Positions 33,792 through 45,430 of a stretch of DNA of 64,000 nt are shown in pieces. The notes under the pieces were generated by a model. It worked only from the letters and a program-made list of their open reading frames with translations. It was not told the DNA's origin and searched no databases. How positions within the stretch are numbered: the first letter of the stretch is position 1; every line of letters starts with the position of its first letter. Source of the stretch: Ryuthela nishihirai (Eukaryota; Arthropoda; Arachnida; Araneae; Heptathelidae); assembly GCA_038380435.1 (NCBI GenBank), contig JAWZYU010000058.1, forward strand, positions 1,860,001 through 1,924,000. The letters run 5' to 3'. The translations under genes were made by a program, and so were the position numbers.

Positions 33792-35400
33792 ATGGTTACG
33801 GCAGTAGTCACCCATCAATGCTGAGTCCACCTGCATTGGTGGCCTCCTCCATGGTTCGGATATCCTGGTGAAATCTTTCCCCTTGCTCATCACTGACAGT
33901 TCCTAAGTTCTTGGGAAAGAAGACGAGATCCGAGTGCAAGAAATGAATCTTCAAAGACATTCGGCAGCCATGATTTTCATACTTTTTGAGAAGATCTTGA
34001 ATGAGCTGATGATAGTTTTCCTCTTTGTGATTCCGCAGAAAACCCTGGACTACAGGCGTGAAGGATTTCCGTGCAGGGCGCTCCTTTTATATTCAGTGTT
34101 TGTTCGAAGACAGTATCATTCAGTAGCTTCTTCATCTGAGGACCAATAAAGATACATTCTTTGAGTTTTGCATCACTTAGTTTCGGAAATTTTTCCTTCA
34201 AGTGCAAAAGCCCTTTACCAGTTTTATCCATAGCCTTTACAATGTTTTTCATAAGCCCCAGTTTGATGTGTAGTGGTGGGAGAAGAACATCAGAGCAGTC
34301 AACTAGAGGCTCATACCTCACATTACTCTTTACAGGATTAAAAATATCTCTTTTGGGCCAGTCTTTAGTTTTCCAGTTTTCCTTTCTGGCCCTACTGTCT
34401 CACAAGCACAAAAAACAGCAAAATTTTATGAATCCTGCTTGTAGCCTGAGCAAGAGCGATATGAGGTCACCACATATTGTCCGCTTAAACTGGTCACATT
34501 TTATAGCAGTGAGTATTGTTTCCACGCTTTCAAAAATTCCCTTCATTCCCACAGTGTTTCTCACTGGAATGGAAGATTTTTGGTTTCCTTTATGCAAAAG
34601 GACAACTTTAAAGCAGAATTTTGACGAATCTATAAATAGATGCCATTCCTCAGGGTCGTGAGTTGTTCCAAAGCATTCCATCAGCCCTGAAATATCTGTG
34701 CAGAAACACAAACTATCTTGCATCTCGTAATAAGCAGATAAAGCCAAATTTCTCCTTCTGAACAGAGAAACTCTGGTACCCTTGGCCAGAAAATTCCACT
34801 CTTCAAGTCTTGAACCTAAAACCTCAGCTTGTTGCTTGGAAAGTCCTAAATCTCGAACAAGATCATTTAGTTCATTTTGCTGAATCAGATGAGGCTCGTC
34901 TAACTGTTTAGGGGTGTTTGTAGGATCAGGATCTGTATGTGCTTCAAAGACTTTCTCTGATGAATGTAAATCCATCTCCACCCAGTTGGTTGGAGGTGTT
35001 ATTATAAAAAGATTATCTCCATGATCAACTGGCTTTATGGCTGAAGGCACATTTCGATATTGCATTTTTCTTTTGTTCTTTTCTGAAAAGCCTCTCATTT
35101 TAGTTAAACAAATATAACATTCATGCAAGTGACTAGTTGGCCTACGCCAAGCCATTGGAACTGCAAAGGGAATGGATTTTATCTTACCTTACAACCATTC
35201 ACCCAGGCCATCAAAGCACGAAATGCAGCACACATGTGGAGTTCATGTTTTGTCTCGATCTCCAAGATGACATCCAAAATACAAGGTTTCCTTCACAATT
35301 TTGTCAAAGAACCACCCTGGGATTTTAAACTATAATTTCCACATACATAACAAAACTTATCTGGTACATTAAAATATCCGCGATGCTGCCTTTGTGCCAT
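33780..35400 (-). pseudogene. Uncharacterised repetitive gene family member, broken
   Basis: One minus-strand frame runs from about 35155 to 33977 with a single TGA at 34402-34400, where the text FLCL-stop-DSRA suggests a lost tryptophan. I recall similar proteins as uncharacterised, often multi-copy predictions in arthropods and cnidarians, with no assigned function; that recollection was not checked. Visible blocks are KFCYVCGNY further 5' near 35.35 kb (other frame), AWRRPTSHLHECYIC, a long middle region, PLVDCSDVLLPPLHIKLGLM, and LSDAKLKECIFIGPQ. After about 34.07 kb the reading shifts frame to NYHQLIQDLLKKYENHGC, FLHSDLVFFPKNLGTVSDEQ and GERFHQDIRTMEE, then shifts again to GDYCRNHRDSRP. 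Cysteine pairs suggest metal binding near the N-terminus. At least two frameshifts and one stop make it non-functional. It may be carried by a transposon. Confidence 0.72.
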
Positions 35401-36279
35401 TTAAACGCCAAAATTCACTCTTCAACATACAGCACGTGTTCCTCCTGCAATGAAAACAACAAGAATGGCAGTCTGAGGTTAGGTTACTGTAACATGTTTT
35501 CTCCCACTTGGCCATCAGTTTTGTCAGCCACAAAAAGTAAAGTATCTAGAATCCTCCCTGTTGCCTGGATGTGTTGGTATAGGAAGATCTGAATAGGAGT
35601 GAAGATGACCAATTACCTAAAAATGTGACGTGCTAGCCATTTTTAAGACTAGATCTGAAATCAGCACCTGGAAAATAGTTAAAGGCAGCTACAGTTGTTC
35701 ATGTTATAAAAAACAGGCAAACCAGTGTATTATATTCAGTCAATAACATGATTAGTATGTATTTTTAAGCTCAAAAATGTACCTAATTTCAAGTATATAA
35801 TGTCAAAAGCAAAAGTCATAGATCGGGCTCCATGAAAATAAGAAAAGAATATAACTTTAGAATATGACTCATTATTTTTATAGCATGCTTCCATTATTTA
35901 AACCAGTACAAAATATATGAAACATTAGCTTACAGAGTCTCTTTGCTAAATTTGTTTTCCACATTCCATTAAAAATAAAATGAAATGTTTCAGGTGTTTC
36001 TAATAAAATGTTTTTTTCCACTATCAGTTTTGATATAACAGCTGTTAATTTTTCTCATCAACAAGGAAAGAATTTTTAAGACTACCAATTTCCAGAAGCA
36101 TCTGGACAAAACTGTGGATGAACAAATGTTAAAGGAAAGAGGAGATTTGGGGAACGTTGGATTTTTAGTTCAAATTCAAATAGTTTTTAAAACGGAAGCG
36201 TTTCATTTTATTTCACAAATTGATTTAAAATATTTATGGTAGTTAAACGCTATTTATTTCAAAAGTGCAGTAAATTTTA
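35401..36279. other. No recognisable gene
   Basis: AT-rich flank upstream of the repetitive gene remnant. Short ORFs here have no supported content. Confidence 0.35.
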
Positions 36280-36440
36280 AATATTTATTATATTTATTAT
36301 ATATAATAGTATATAATAAAAATTTATATTATATTTATTATATATAATAGTATATAATAAAAATATATGTTATATTTATTATATATAATAGTATATAACA
36401 AAATTTATATATTATATTTATTACATATAATAGTATATTT
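36280..36440. repeat. AT-rich minisatellite, about four units
   Basis: A unit of about 43 bp built on TATTTATTATATATAATAGT then ATATAATAAAAA repeats four times with small differences. It contains no G-C-rich or coding signal. Confidence 0.85.
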
Positions 36441-36563
36441 TAATACTTTTGTTCATATATATATATATGAAGAATTGGTGGCGAGGGCCTCGTTTACCAT
36501 TTACAATGGGAAGGAAACCAGATACCATCTTTGGTGAAGTCATGCAAAATATACATATTTTAC

Positions 36564-36955
36564 TACGAGCCGAAGGATAGCGCGACAGGCTCGTAATCTG
36601 TAGTTCCCAGGTTCGAATCCCAGCTGGGTCAGCGTTGAGATTTACTCCGCAAAATTCCCCGCCCTGCCCACGGTCAGTATGGGACACCGATGGGCTTGGA
36701 AAGACCGCCGTCTGTCGGATGGGACGTTAAGCCGTGACTGCGTGGGTGGGAGAGCCATACCGTGTGCACGTTAAAGAACACGCTGGATGGCCTTCACGGG
36801 AGGCTGTCATCTATCTCCCAACAGCTGTTCCAGTGGGTCTCCTCCCCCAAATTTCTCTGAGTCTTTGGGGTCAATGTGACCTGGCCATTTAGCCCATTGG
36901 TGCAAAAATGTGCCGCTCAGAAGTAAAAGAACCCAACCCAACCAACGAGCCGAGG
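36564..36955 (+). mobile_element. SINE-A with target-site duplication; outer part of inverted arm
   Basis: It is flanked by ACGAGCCGAAGG (36564-36575) and ACGAGCCGAGG (36945-36955), an imperfect duplication included here. The head is shortened (starts near ATAGCGCGACAGGCTCGTAA) but has the B-box GGTTCGAATCCC. Body and AACCC tail are complete. Diagnostic variants (TGAGATTTACTCCGC, GACTGCGTGGGTGGGAGAGC) recur in the inverted copy at 41.9-42.2 kb. Confidence 0.9.
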
Positions 36956-37166
36956 CAACTTAGATCTATATATCTTTGTTTGTGGCTAACTGGGGCGCAG
37001 ATTAAATTTAGGTTTTGACCAAAAAGAGGAACTTTACTTTTATAGTACTGTTCGCGATAGGTAGTCGTGGGTCGAGCTGCATCTATATGGTGTTGTCATG
37101 ACCTCGACATAGGTAGTGGAGATTATGGTATTATCCCTATAGCTGTGTGCTTCCGTATATAGCGGA
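36626..37166 (+). repeat. Left arm of a 5.6-kb inverted-repeat structure
   Basis: The segment from inside the SINE-A through CTTTGTTTGTGGCTAACTGG, GTTCGCGATAGGTAGTCGTG and GTGTGCTTCCGTATATAGCG is repeated in inverted orientation at 41682-42204. Similarity stops sharply at TATAGCGGAG. Confidence 0.88.
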
Positions 37167-37199
37167 GCATCTGGGTTTTGCTTTCAGTACTAATTTCCC

Positions 37200-37760
37200 T
37201 ATGTCGTAACTTTCTTTCTTACTTTTCCTATTGCTTTCCACTGATATTTTTCTGTTTTTACCTATATCGCTCTTGCTTTTTGCTTGGCATTTGTCGATCT
37301 GTCGGTTTGTCGTTTTGTGAATTTGTCAAAGCAGTTGTTCTCCTATATCTTTCGAATGCGAAAGACAACTGAATGGTTTTATATGTCAAATGGAAGCTTC
37401 TGACGAGTGGAGTGTCATAAGCTATAAAAATTGATTTCCCCATGCTTTCTTCCCCTCTAAACACGGGGAAATACGAAAATTATTGTTCCTCTGTATCTCT
37501 AGAACGCGAGTGCCGAAATGTACAAGCTATATTTCAAGCTTCTGATGAGGGGAGTGTCAGCCTATAAAACTTGACTGCTTATCAACCCCCCCTCCCCTAA
37601 AAAGGAGAAACATGAAAACCAATTTTCCTCTATAACTTCCGAATGCGAGAGCCTATAATTACGACTTAGATGTTAATTGAAAGCTCCTATGAAGACCGTC
37701 TTAGACTACTCCGAATCTTGCAGCACCCCACCATTATCCTTCCGCAAAAAGTGATTGATT
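37200..37760. repeat. Dispersed repeat R4, copy a
   Basis: Sequence around GCATTTGTCGATCTGTCGGT, TTTGTCAAAGCAGTTGTTC and repeated phrases such as GAATGCGA, GGAAGCTTCTGA and GAGTGTCA resembles 59675-59960. Internally it looks like three or four loose tandem units. No coding content was recognised. Confidence 0.55.
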
Positions 37761-37961
37761 TTTCGCGAGGGCAAACATTAACCAGTTATCTCTCATATTA
37801 AAGCTTGTGATGTCTCCAATATCATGGCCTACTTAAACACGACTCCAAAAACAGGGGAAAGAAAAACGTGGTAGACATCTATGAGTCATATATCAAATGA
37901 AAGTTTCTGAAGGTATGTCCTTTTAGTGAAAAGGAAACAAAAAGGAAACTAAAAAAACATT

Positions 37962-38194
37962 TATCATCCTCTATGCGCCTTAAAAAGCAGAAAATGAACC
38001 TAAAGCATATCGATGGTGCAATTAGTTACTGAGTTCGTAATCACTTCAAAATAAAAAAGCGCGCCGATTTATCTACTCAACAAGATGGCCAGCGCCCTAT
38101 CTCCTTTTGAAGTGAATACGAACTCAGTGACTGATTGCACCATCGATGCGTTTTATGTTTATTTTCTACTCTTTTAGGCGTATACTGGATGATA
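37962..38194. repeat. Fold-back element with ~85-bp arms
   Basis: The left arm (37962-38050, containing ATCGATGGTGCAATTAGTTA and CTGAGTTCGTAATCACTTCA) and the right arm (38104-38194) are imperfect reverse complements around a ~53-bp GC-richer loop (AAGCGCGCCGATTTATCTAC). It is MITE-like in shape. No target-site duplication was established. Confidence 0.8.
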
Positions 38195-38539
38195 GGTATT
38201 TTTTAAATTTTTTCCATATATTATATTTATTTTAATGTTGGTAACCAAGGAGGAGTCTAATAGAAAAGTACAAGGACAACAAGACTGTCAATAATCTTAA
38301 AGGTGAATTTTGAAAACTCTATTACAGCATTAAATTACTCGTGTTAAAAAAGAAATATTTTCTAGTAGATCGTAGATCGTAATAGGATTTTTGATGTACC
38401 AGGCAGTACAGTGCCCTTGACCATCTCCATCTAAAGTAGTGCCCAATTGGCAAAGGTAAAAACAGAAGATAAACCACCCTTGGGTGGTCCCGAAGGGCAA
38501 GTGACTAAAACAGCAAAAAGCAATATCAAAACACACAAA

Positions 38540-38650
38540 ATAAATAATAAAATAAATATCCCCTCAAGCAGCTGCTTGCCACAGAGGTCTGACAGGAGCC
38601 TGTCGGTTTATATGCCATAGTAGAGAATCTGAGAGGATGGCAGGACCTCG
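38540..38650 (-). repeat. LINE 3' tail shared with SINE-B
   Basis: On the minus strand it runs from GAGGTCCTGCCATCCTCTCA to CTTGAGGGGATATTTATTTT. It includes the hairpin GACAGG-CT-CCTGTC and the 14-bp palindrome CAAGCAGCTGCTTG. The same string with few differences ends the SINE-B copies at 48.03-48.25 kb (+), 48.35-48.54 kb (-) and 3.99-4.19 kb (-). Confidence 0.88.
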
Positions 38651-41600
38651 GGAAGTTCTCTTCGGAGAAGGCCATCATCTTAGGCCTCTTGTACCTCTTC
38701 AAAACAGAATGGTCATAGTGTAAAAGATGAGAAATAATCTCGTTAGGATTTTCAGTCACACACTCGAAAAACGTTTTCGAGGTGCGCTTGATGTGGGTGT
38801 AAATGTGGTCGATGCCCAAATCAGTAGGAAGTCGTCTGTTAGCAACAAACCATGGGGCATCGACCGCAGTTCTCAGGATTTTGTTTCGTAAGACCTGGAT
38901 CTTACGAATATTGGTGGTAGTGGTGTTCGCCTAAATAGGCGATGCATATAAGGTCACCGGTCTGATGATGGCGTCATAAAGCAAAAGCTTGTGATCCAAA
39001 AGAAGGATGGAGTTTCTCCGAAGCAGAGACCTAGCTGTCCTCTAAGCATGTTTACTTTAGAGATGATATGATTAATATGGTTGTCCCATTTTAACCTGCG
39101 TTGTAGATGCACACCGAGGTACTTGACTGAATCATTCCAGTCAATGGGAATGTCGTGGAGATGAAGGCAAGTAGGATTTACAATGCGCTTGCCAGTAAAG
39201 AGGATGGCAGAACTCTTTTCCGAGTTAATTTTAACTTTCCACTTGTCATACCAGTCTCCCATCTGGGTCAGGGAGCTTTGCAATCTTTTAACAGCAATGG
39301 CTGGACCCAGGGAGGGAGACAAGATCGCAAGATCATCTGCATAAAGAGCAAGATGAATGCGCTCAAAAGAAGGCAGATCGTATAAATAGAGAGAGAAGAG
39401 AGTCGGGCCCAAAAGGGATCCCTGAGGCACTCCAGCAGAGACAACTCTTCTAGTAGAGATCACAGACTTGATCTGTATTTGAAAAGTCCTATTAATAAGA
39501 TAGGACTGGATGAGGCTGATCAGTCGCAATGGAACGGCTGCATCGATGAGCTTGTAAATCAGACCGTCCAACCAGATGCGGTCAAAGGCTTTGGCAACGT
39601 CCAGAAAGACGGCTGCGACGCAGTCCTTCTTGTTGAGGGATTCAGCGACTATCTCCACCCCCCTGAGGATCTGGTGTTCAGTAGATCTCTTTCGCCTGAA
39701 GCCAGACTGGGCTTCAGGAAAGACAGGGTGGCGGACGAGGAAGTCGTCAAGTCGGATGATGATAATCCTCTCAAAAAGCTTGCTTAAAGATAGCTTGTAG
39801 GGAAGGTAGAATCCTTTCCTGGCTTGTGTAAAACTTTCACAATGCCATTTTTCCAAACAGTTGGAAATAAGTGATGTCTGAGTAGAAATTTGAATATGGA
39901 ACACAGATGCGTGATGGCTTTCACCGGTAGATGTTTAAGCATCTTGTTAGTGATTCCATCCTGACCGGGGGCCTTATTAGGTTTAAGGCGTTTGATGGCT
40001 TGTTGGATTTTCAAGGTGTGGTAAAGGCCACCCTGGATCGGTCAGCTTGGTCGAAGTTAAAAAGAGTCTGCTCCACCAAATCACATGTGGAGAGATCAGA
40101 CAAATCATGGTTTTCAGTAAACTGAAGTTCAAAGGCATCGGCAAAGGCCTCCGCTTTGTCTTCATCACTGTATTTGAGACCAGTTTCACCATGTATAGGT
40201 GGGAAACTGGTCATCGGATTTTTCAAAGCCTTGGTCATTTTCCAGATGGAACAGTCAGTCGTTGACAGTGACTGCACCTTTTTGTTCCATTGGTCATTTC
40301 GGAAATCTCCGAGCCGAGATCTCATCTCGTGTCTCAGGTGATTGTAAATCGTCTTATCTGAATTGGATCTGAGTCGCTGCCACACATGCCTTGCCCTATT
40401 CTTCTCCTTGATAAGACGAGTGAGGTGCTGTGGCAGGACGCAGAAATTAGGTTTCGGTAAAAATTCTTCACTGGCCTCACTCTTGGAGGTCAGTAGCAGG
40501 TTAGTGAAATCTTCAATGACATCATTAATGGTCCTGTCATTAAATGGTTGACAGGTACCAAGGATCTTGTCACTGACAAGAATTTTGTAAAGTTGCGAGT
40601 CTGTCCGGCTGAGCGTACCAGTTACAACAGGCGTAGAAAGGCGCACAGTCAGACAGACCGGCAGATGGTCGGAGTTAAGCTGGTTTATGACACACAGATC
40701 ATAAGATGGCAAAAAGTTGCCGAAAATGGCCATATCGAGTACACGGGAATATGTAGAGTATTGAAAGAGTAGAAAGTAGGCTCACAAGTGGCATCTGTGA
40801 TCAGACCATTATCTGTAGCATATTCAAGTAAAATCTTTCCGCTGTCGTTGCAGGCCCTTGAATGCCAAGCAGTATTATTGGCATTAAGGTCATCCGCAAC
40901 AACAGTAGGTTGGAATCGAAAATTTAGTCCAAATCAGTAGTCATAAGCCTAGAATTTGGTGGCTTATATGCCGCAACCAAGTGTAACGTTCCTAGGTTGG
41001 TATCCAGTACAGCCACAGCTGTGGCTTCCATGGTGACGAGGTCTAAGGCAGGAAGTAAATGATGCTTGATGGATCTTTTAATCACGATGGCTGTGCCTCC
41101 ACCACTGTTGTGAAGACGATCACTGCGATAAACCTCGTAATTTGGGATCTTGAAAACATCTGAAGCTCTCAGATGTGTTTCTCCTTGTAAAACAACATCT
41201 GCCTGAGATTCCGTCAAAAAGGAGCGGAACTCAGGCAAATCGGTAAGAATTCCATGGCAGTTCCAGTAGAAAATCTGCAGGTGATCTTTGGAGCGTCTTA
41301 CTGCCATCTAGGTAAAGGTAGAGATGAGGGCATCGAAAGCTTTAAGGCCTACTGTAAGTTTGGCCATCAGGCCATTGGCCTTCTGATAGTCTGCAATCAG
41401 ACCTTTGACAATTGAAAGTATCTTTTATGCATTAAAGCTTTTAAAAAGCAGGAAGATATCTTTCAAATCATTCAGGATGTTAGCATCGAATTGATCACCT
41501 GCAGGTGTTCGAGTGTCTGAAATTTTGGCTGCTCTTGGAGCAGATCTGGTTTTATTCTTTGATTTGGTTGTGTCTTCCTTTTTGGACGCAGCTGCGGCTG

Positions 41601-41690
41601 CATATGAGACACCAGGTGTTACCTTAGAACTGGTAACAGTTTTAGTGGTGACAACCTCTGGTTGTACCACTGAATACTCCGCTATACACG
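38540..41690 (-). mobile_element. Jockey-like non-LTR retrotransposon, 5'-truncated and frameshifted
   Basis: On the minus strand: the end of an ORF1/gag-like protein (41.70-41.42 kb, with VSYAAAAASKKE), then ORF2. The APE-type endonuclease covers about 41.31-40.63 kb (IFYWNCHGI, ETHLRASDV, GGGTAIVIKRS, DDLNANNTAWHSRA, NSDHLPVCL). The reverse transcriptase follows (LKPNKAPGQDGI near 39.97 kb, AVFLDVAKAFDRIW, GVPQGSLLGPTLFSLY, and the catalytic LYADDLAIL near 39.33 kb), then a C-terminal region to about 38.65 kb. ORF2 is split by several frameshifts, near 40.92, 40.73, 40.01, 39.78 and 39.0 kb. There is no LTR or integrase. The last ~105 bp (38.54-38.65 kb) match the SINE-B tail. Family assignment rests on motif order. 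Confidence 0.9.
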
Positions 41691-42204
41691 GAAGCACACA
41701 TCTATAGGGATAATGCCATAATCTTCATTACCTACGTCGAGGGCAAGACAACACCATATAGATGCAGCTCGCCCCACGACTACCTATCGCGAACAGTACT
41801 ATAGAAGTAAAGTTCCTCTTTTTGGTCAAAACCTAAATTTAATCTGCACCCCAGTTAGCCACAAACAAAAATATGAATCTCTTCTAAGTTGCCTCGGCTC
41901 GTTGGTTGGGTTGTTTTACTTCTGAGCGTCACTTTTTTGCACACAATGGGCTAAATGGCCAGGTCACATTGACCCCAAAGACTCAGAAAAATTTGGGGGA
42001 GGAGACCCTCTGGAACAGCTGTTGGGAGATAGATGGCAGCCTCCCGTGAAGGCCATCCAGCGTGTTCTTTAACGTGCAAAGGGTATGGCTCTCCCACCCA
42101 CGCAGTCACGGATTAACGTCCCATCTGACAGACGGCTGTCTTTCCAAGCTCATCGGTGTCCCCTCCTGACCGTGGGCAGGGCGGAGAATTTTGCGGAGTA
42201 AATC
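41682..42204 (-). repeat. Right arm of the 5.6-kb inverted-repeat structure
   Basis: Reverse complement of 36626-37166, starting where the LINE ends. It includes a SINE-A (about 41898-42213, minus strand, head lost) sharing variants with the left-arm SINE. By eye the arms differ at perhaps 5-8% of sites. Confidence 0.88.
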
Positions 42205-42213
42205 TCAGTTGCT

Positions 42214-42389
42214 GCAGACCCATACCCTGTGCATGTTAAAGAACACATCGTGTGGCCTGGATGACAGGCTAACAGATGTCCAGTGGGTCTCATTCTCTAA
42301 CTTTTTCTGAGGCCTCGGGATCCATGTGACCTGGTCATTTCGGCCATTGGTGAGAAAAATGCCATTCAGAAGTAAAACAAGCAAACTTG
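42214..42389 (+). mobile_element. SINE-A fragment, 3' half, decayed
   Basis: Starts at CATACCCTGTGCATGTTAAA and ends AGAAGTAAAACAAGC, with deletions in the middle. It sits head-to-head against the right-arm SINE-A. Confidence 0.78.
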
Positions 42390-43882
42390 CTGACACATAG
42401 CAGAAGAAAAACTCCAGTATTCTGATGTATACAGAGTATGTTAATGTACTGAAAATTCAAATACGGTGTATGTGTTGCATTGTAGATTTCCTTTATACCC
42501 TTTAGAATGAATTTGAAAATTAAACTTCACTTTCATTAGGTAATGGTTATAAACTGAAAGCACACTTTTATTACAAGTATTCAGCAATATATTAATATCT
42601 GATTAATTAAATTTAATCGCGTTTTAACACTCTTTTATACTTTACATGTTCAGGCACGAAAATATTCCACACACTCCTAATTTAATCCATGACAAATATT
42701 AATTGCACCCTGTCTGTGAGAAATGCGTCTCTCCTTGACTTGGTTTGCTTTTTAGCAAAACGCATTGTCATATCGCTCCTGTGTCATATCGTCCTCTGCG
42801 CCATTTTCCCATCGAGGTGACCACCTGAAAGGAACTGTCCCGCAGAAACTGTATAAAAAGACGATGCTGTGGAAAATGAGGGGTGTGAATATTATTGGTT
42901 GGAAAAACAAAAGAACCAGCTACTTAAAACTTAGGGATGGAAATGATTCACCCCTGAATATCATTTGAAAATCCGTGGATGTTAGTGCACGTTAAAGCTA
43001 TCATCATCTAATAAATGACGTGGGAATTAACGTTCATGCTGCTGCAGATTTCTTTTTCGCATTACTTCTACATCCTCTTACACTGGAATTGCAGCTTTTA
43101 GAAATTCTATTACGCTGTGAAACTCGCATTAAACAATACTCTCTTTGCTTGTTTTTTCATTTTTACATTGAATTTTTCTCTTACATCGACACGTTTTGTA
43201 AAACATGCAACATATACACAATTCTTATTATATTAAATTAACAATTTTTTTGGTGTACAACTGTAAAATTTTCTATATGGGTTCCTTCTAACAATGATTC
43301 CGTGCTCCCCCCTCCTTTCTAATGTACTTTATTTCCTTTTCTGGTGGGATAAAACCATATTTTCACGATAACTGTTACACACTTTTTAATTGCGATGTAC
43401 ATTGTAAAAGGACATTTTAAAATTAGCTGACAGCTTTCAGTGGCTTTTGTAAGCAGTAAACTGCTGAGATACCTCATTAAGCTGAAAAGATCCCCAAGGA
43501 AGATAAGATGCCAAAATACGGGATCTTCCGTTGTCCTGCCCAGCAAAGCATCCATGCGTTTTGTACCGCATTTCGAGTCTTACCACGATGTTCTGAAAGT
43601 CTGCCGAGATCGCACATGGCTGATACGTGCAAGTCTCGTGTTTAGCAATTATTTGAGTGTGCATCTAATGAATCAAATTCTTTTAAGTGACGTCAGAAAT
43701 GAGAGGGAAATTCTTGTTGATAGCGCTGCTGAACTGGTTCTATCTGATCTCGATATCAGTTAAATTATAGTTTTATTTCATCAATGTTGTTATTCCTGTG
43801 AAATTATATTTCAATTTATTTTTCAGTTTTTTATTCCTTATTTCTTAGAAGATGAATTACTCGTCAAGCAGATTCAGAGGTG
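42390..43882. other. No confident gene; unassigned 107-codon ORF at 43440-43763
   Basis: Mostly AT-rich. The plus-strand ORF at 43440-43763 (ends AAELVLSDLDIS) overlaps minus-strand ORFs in the same interval, one reading FLGDLFSLMRYLSSLL. Neither matches a family I can name with confidence. It could be a decayed transposase or an exon; the evidence is insufficient. Confidence 0.3.
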
Positions 43883-44269
43883 CGTTGTTTTACCTGTGAG
43901 CGGCACTTTTTTTGCACGCACTGGGCTAAATGGACAGGTCACAAGGGCACCGAATGCTAACAGAACGTTGGGGGGAGGGGGGAGAGGATCCAGTATAGAA
44001 CTGTTGATAGACAGATGATATCCTCCCGTCTAGGTCATCCAGCGTGTTCTTTAATGTGCACAGGTGTGGCTCTCGTGCACACGGAGCCACGGCTTAACGT
44101 CCCATCCGACGGATGGCGGCCTTTCCGAGCCCAACGGTGTTCCGTAGTAGCCGAACGAAGAGCGGGGACTTTTGAGGAGATAAATCTCAACGCTGGTACA
44201 AATGGGACTCCAATCTGGGAACTGCAGATTACGAGCCTGACGCGCTACCAACTGAGCCACCCCGCCCCA
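43883..44269 (-). mobile_element. SINE-A copy, full length
   Basis: Tail (GTTGTTTTACCTGTGAGCGG), body, and head complement (GAACTGCAGATTACGAGCCT; CTACCAACTGAGCCACCCCG) are all present, with a G-rich expansion in the body (GGGGGGAGGGGGGAG). Confidence 0.9.
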
Positions 44270-45430
44270 GAGAGTTCAGATAACAGAAAATAGAGTGAAT
44301 TTCAAATGAAACAGGTAAATGCTTAGCCGAATCAGGGGGGGGGGATAAGCCATGGTTTTTTAATCTGTAAGTTTTGGTTTATACTGCATATTATTTTTTC
44401 TACATCCGGGCCAGGATATGTGTAAAATGTTTTATTATTTACTAGCTGAACGGCACCCGTCATTGCCCGGCTTTTACTTTTAATCTGTATGTTTTGTTTC
44501 CTAGTGCATTAAAGGTTTTTCATCAATATTAAATGCACAGGTTCCCTGTAGACAGAGAATTCAACAAATATTTATGCGAAAAAAATTGCTGCCAACGGGG
44601 CAGGAATCGGATCCGCAACTTTCCAGATACATGCCACAGTGCTATAGTGATTAAACCAAGCATCGGACGATAACATTCGTCTCAAACTATAGATATTTTT
44701 ATTTCGACAGATTTTGAGACTCCATGGTTCCCGAGGTACTTGACCGAACACTCCCAAATTTCGTAGGAGGGTTCCCAGCCTGACCCCATGTTCGGTTAGA
44801 ATATCAAGTCCCCAGCTGCCATGGAACGACTAAAAATAATATCTTTGGAAAAGTAGGGATCTGGCAACGACAGCAGATTTAAATGTTATTGGCTCTTAGG
44901 TTCACAATCAGGGAGTTGTAAATGGCAACAATAAATTTCGTGGCAACTGCAGTTTCCCGTAAGAGTGGCATGGTAACTACTTTTGCTTCTAGCAAGCTCC
45001 CCTTTTGAAATTTCGACTTCAAATTTGGTACTGCAGCCCGGACCATAACCAGAAACATTTCTCAAATATTTGAAGCGCTTACCATGATTTCCCGATCCGT
45101 TACGGCTGTCACAGACAGGGAGACACACGCAAAGACACCGTCTTTTATTATTACAGATTAAAGAAAGTACTATGACTACAAAATCGTTTAACTAATTAAA
45201 TTTCGGATAATTATATAAATAGAGTGACAAATATAGAAATTAACAATAATCCTTAAATGTGATAAATTATACACAATTGCATTACCATTTATAGACTATT
45301 TGCGGTGATGTTGGGTTATAAAACTTAAAACCTGATCTCTATTATCAGCAATGCCACGTTGCACTGTGACTTCAAATAAATGCATGGTGATTGATTTTCG
45401 AAACCGTGCCATGTCCGGTTGTTGAAGTCC
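44270..45430. other. No gene; possible retrotransposon-end motif near 44442
   Basis: At 44442-44475 the phrase ACTAGCTGAACGGCACCCGT followed by CATTGCCCGGC resembles a motif I associate with dispersed arthropod repeats, though I cannot assign a family. The following kilobase has short minus-strand ORFs that are cysteine-rich (for example GNCSCHEIYCCHLQ) but not recognisable. Treat as an unclassified repeat. Confidence 0.35.

Noticed and set aside
39155..39800. Several plus-strand ORFs of 70-100 codons
   Set aside because: All lie antisense to the reverse transcriptase of the minus-strand LINE.
43440..43763. Possible hAT/ZBED-type transposase on the minus strand (FLGDLFSLMRYLSSLL)
   Set aside because: The expected TEVRWLS-type block was not found upstream and the similarity is too short to call.
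44015..44293. 92-codon plus-strand ORF ending in ITSLTRYQLSHPAPE
   Set aside because: Recurrent antisense translation of SINE-A; the same peptide appears at every minus-oriented copy.
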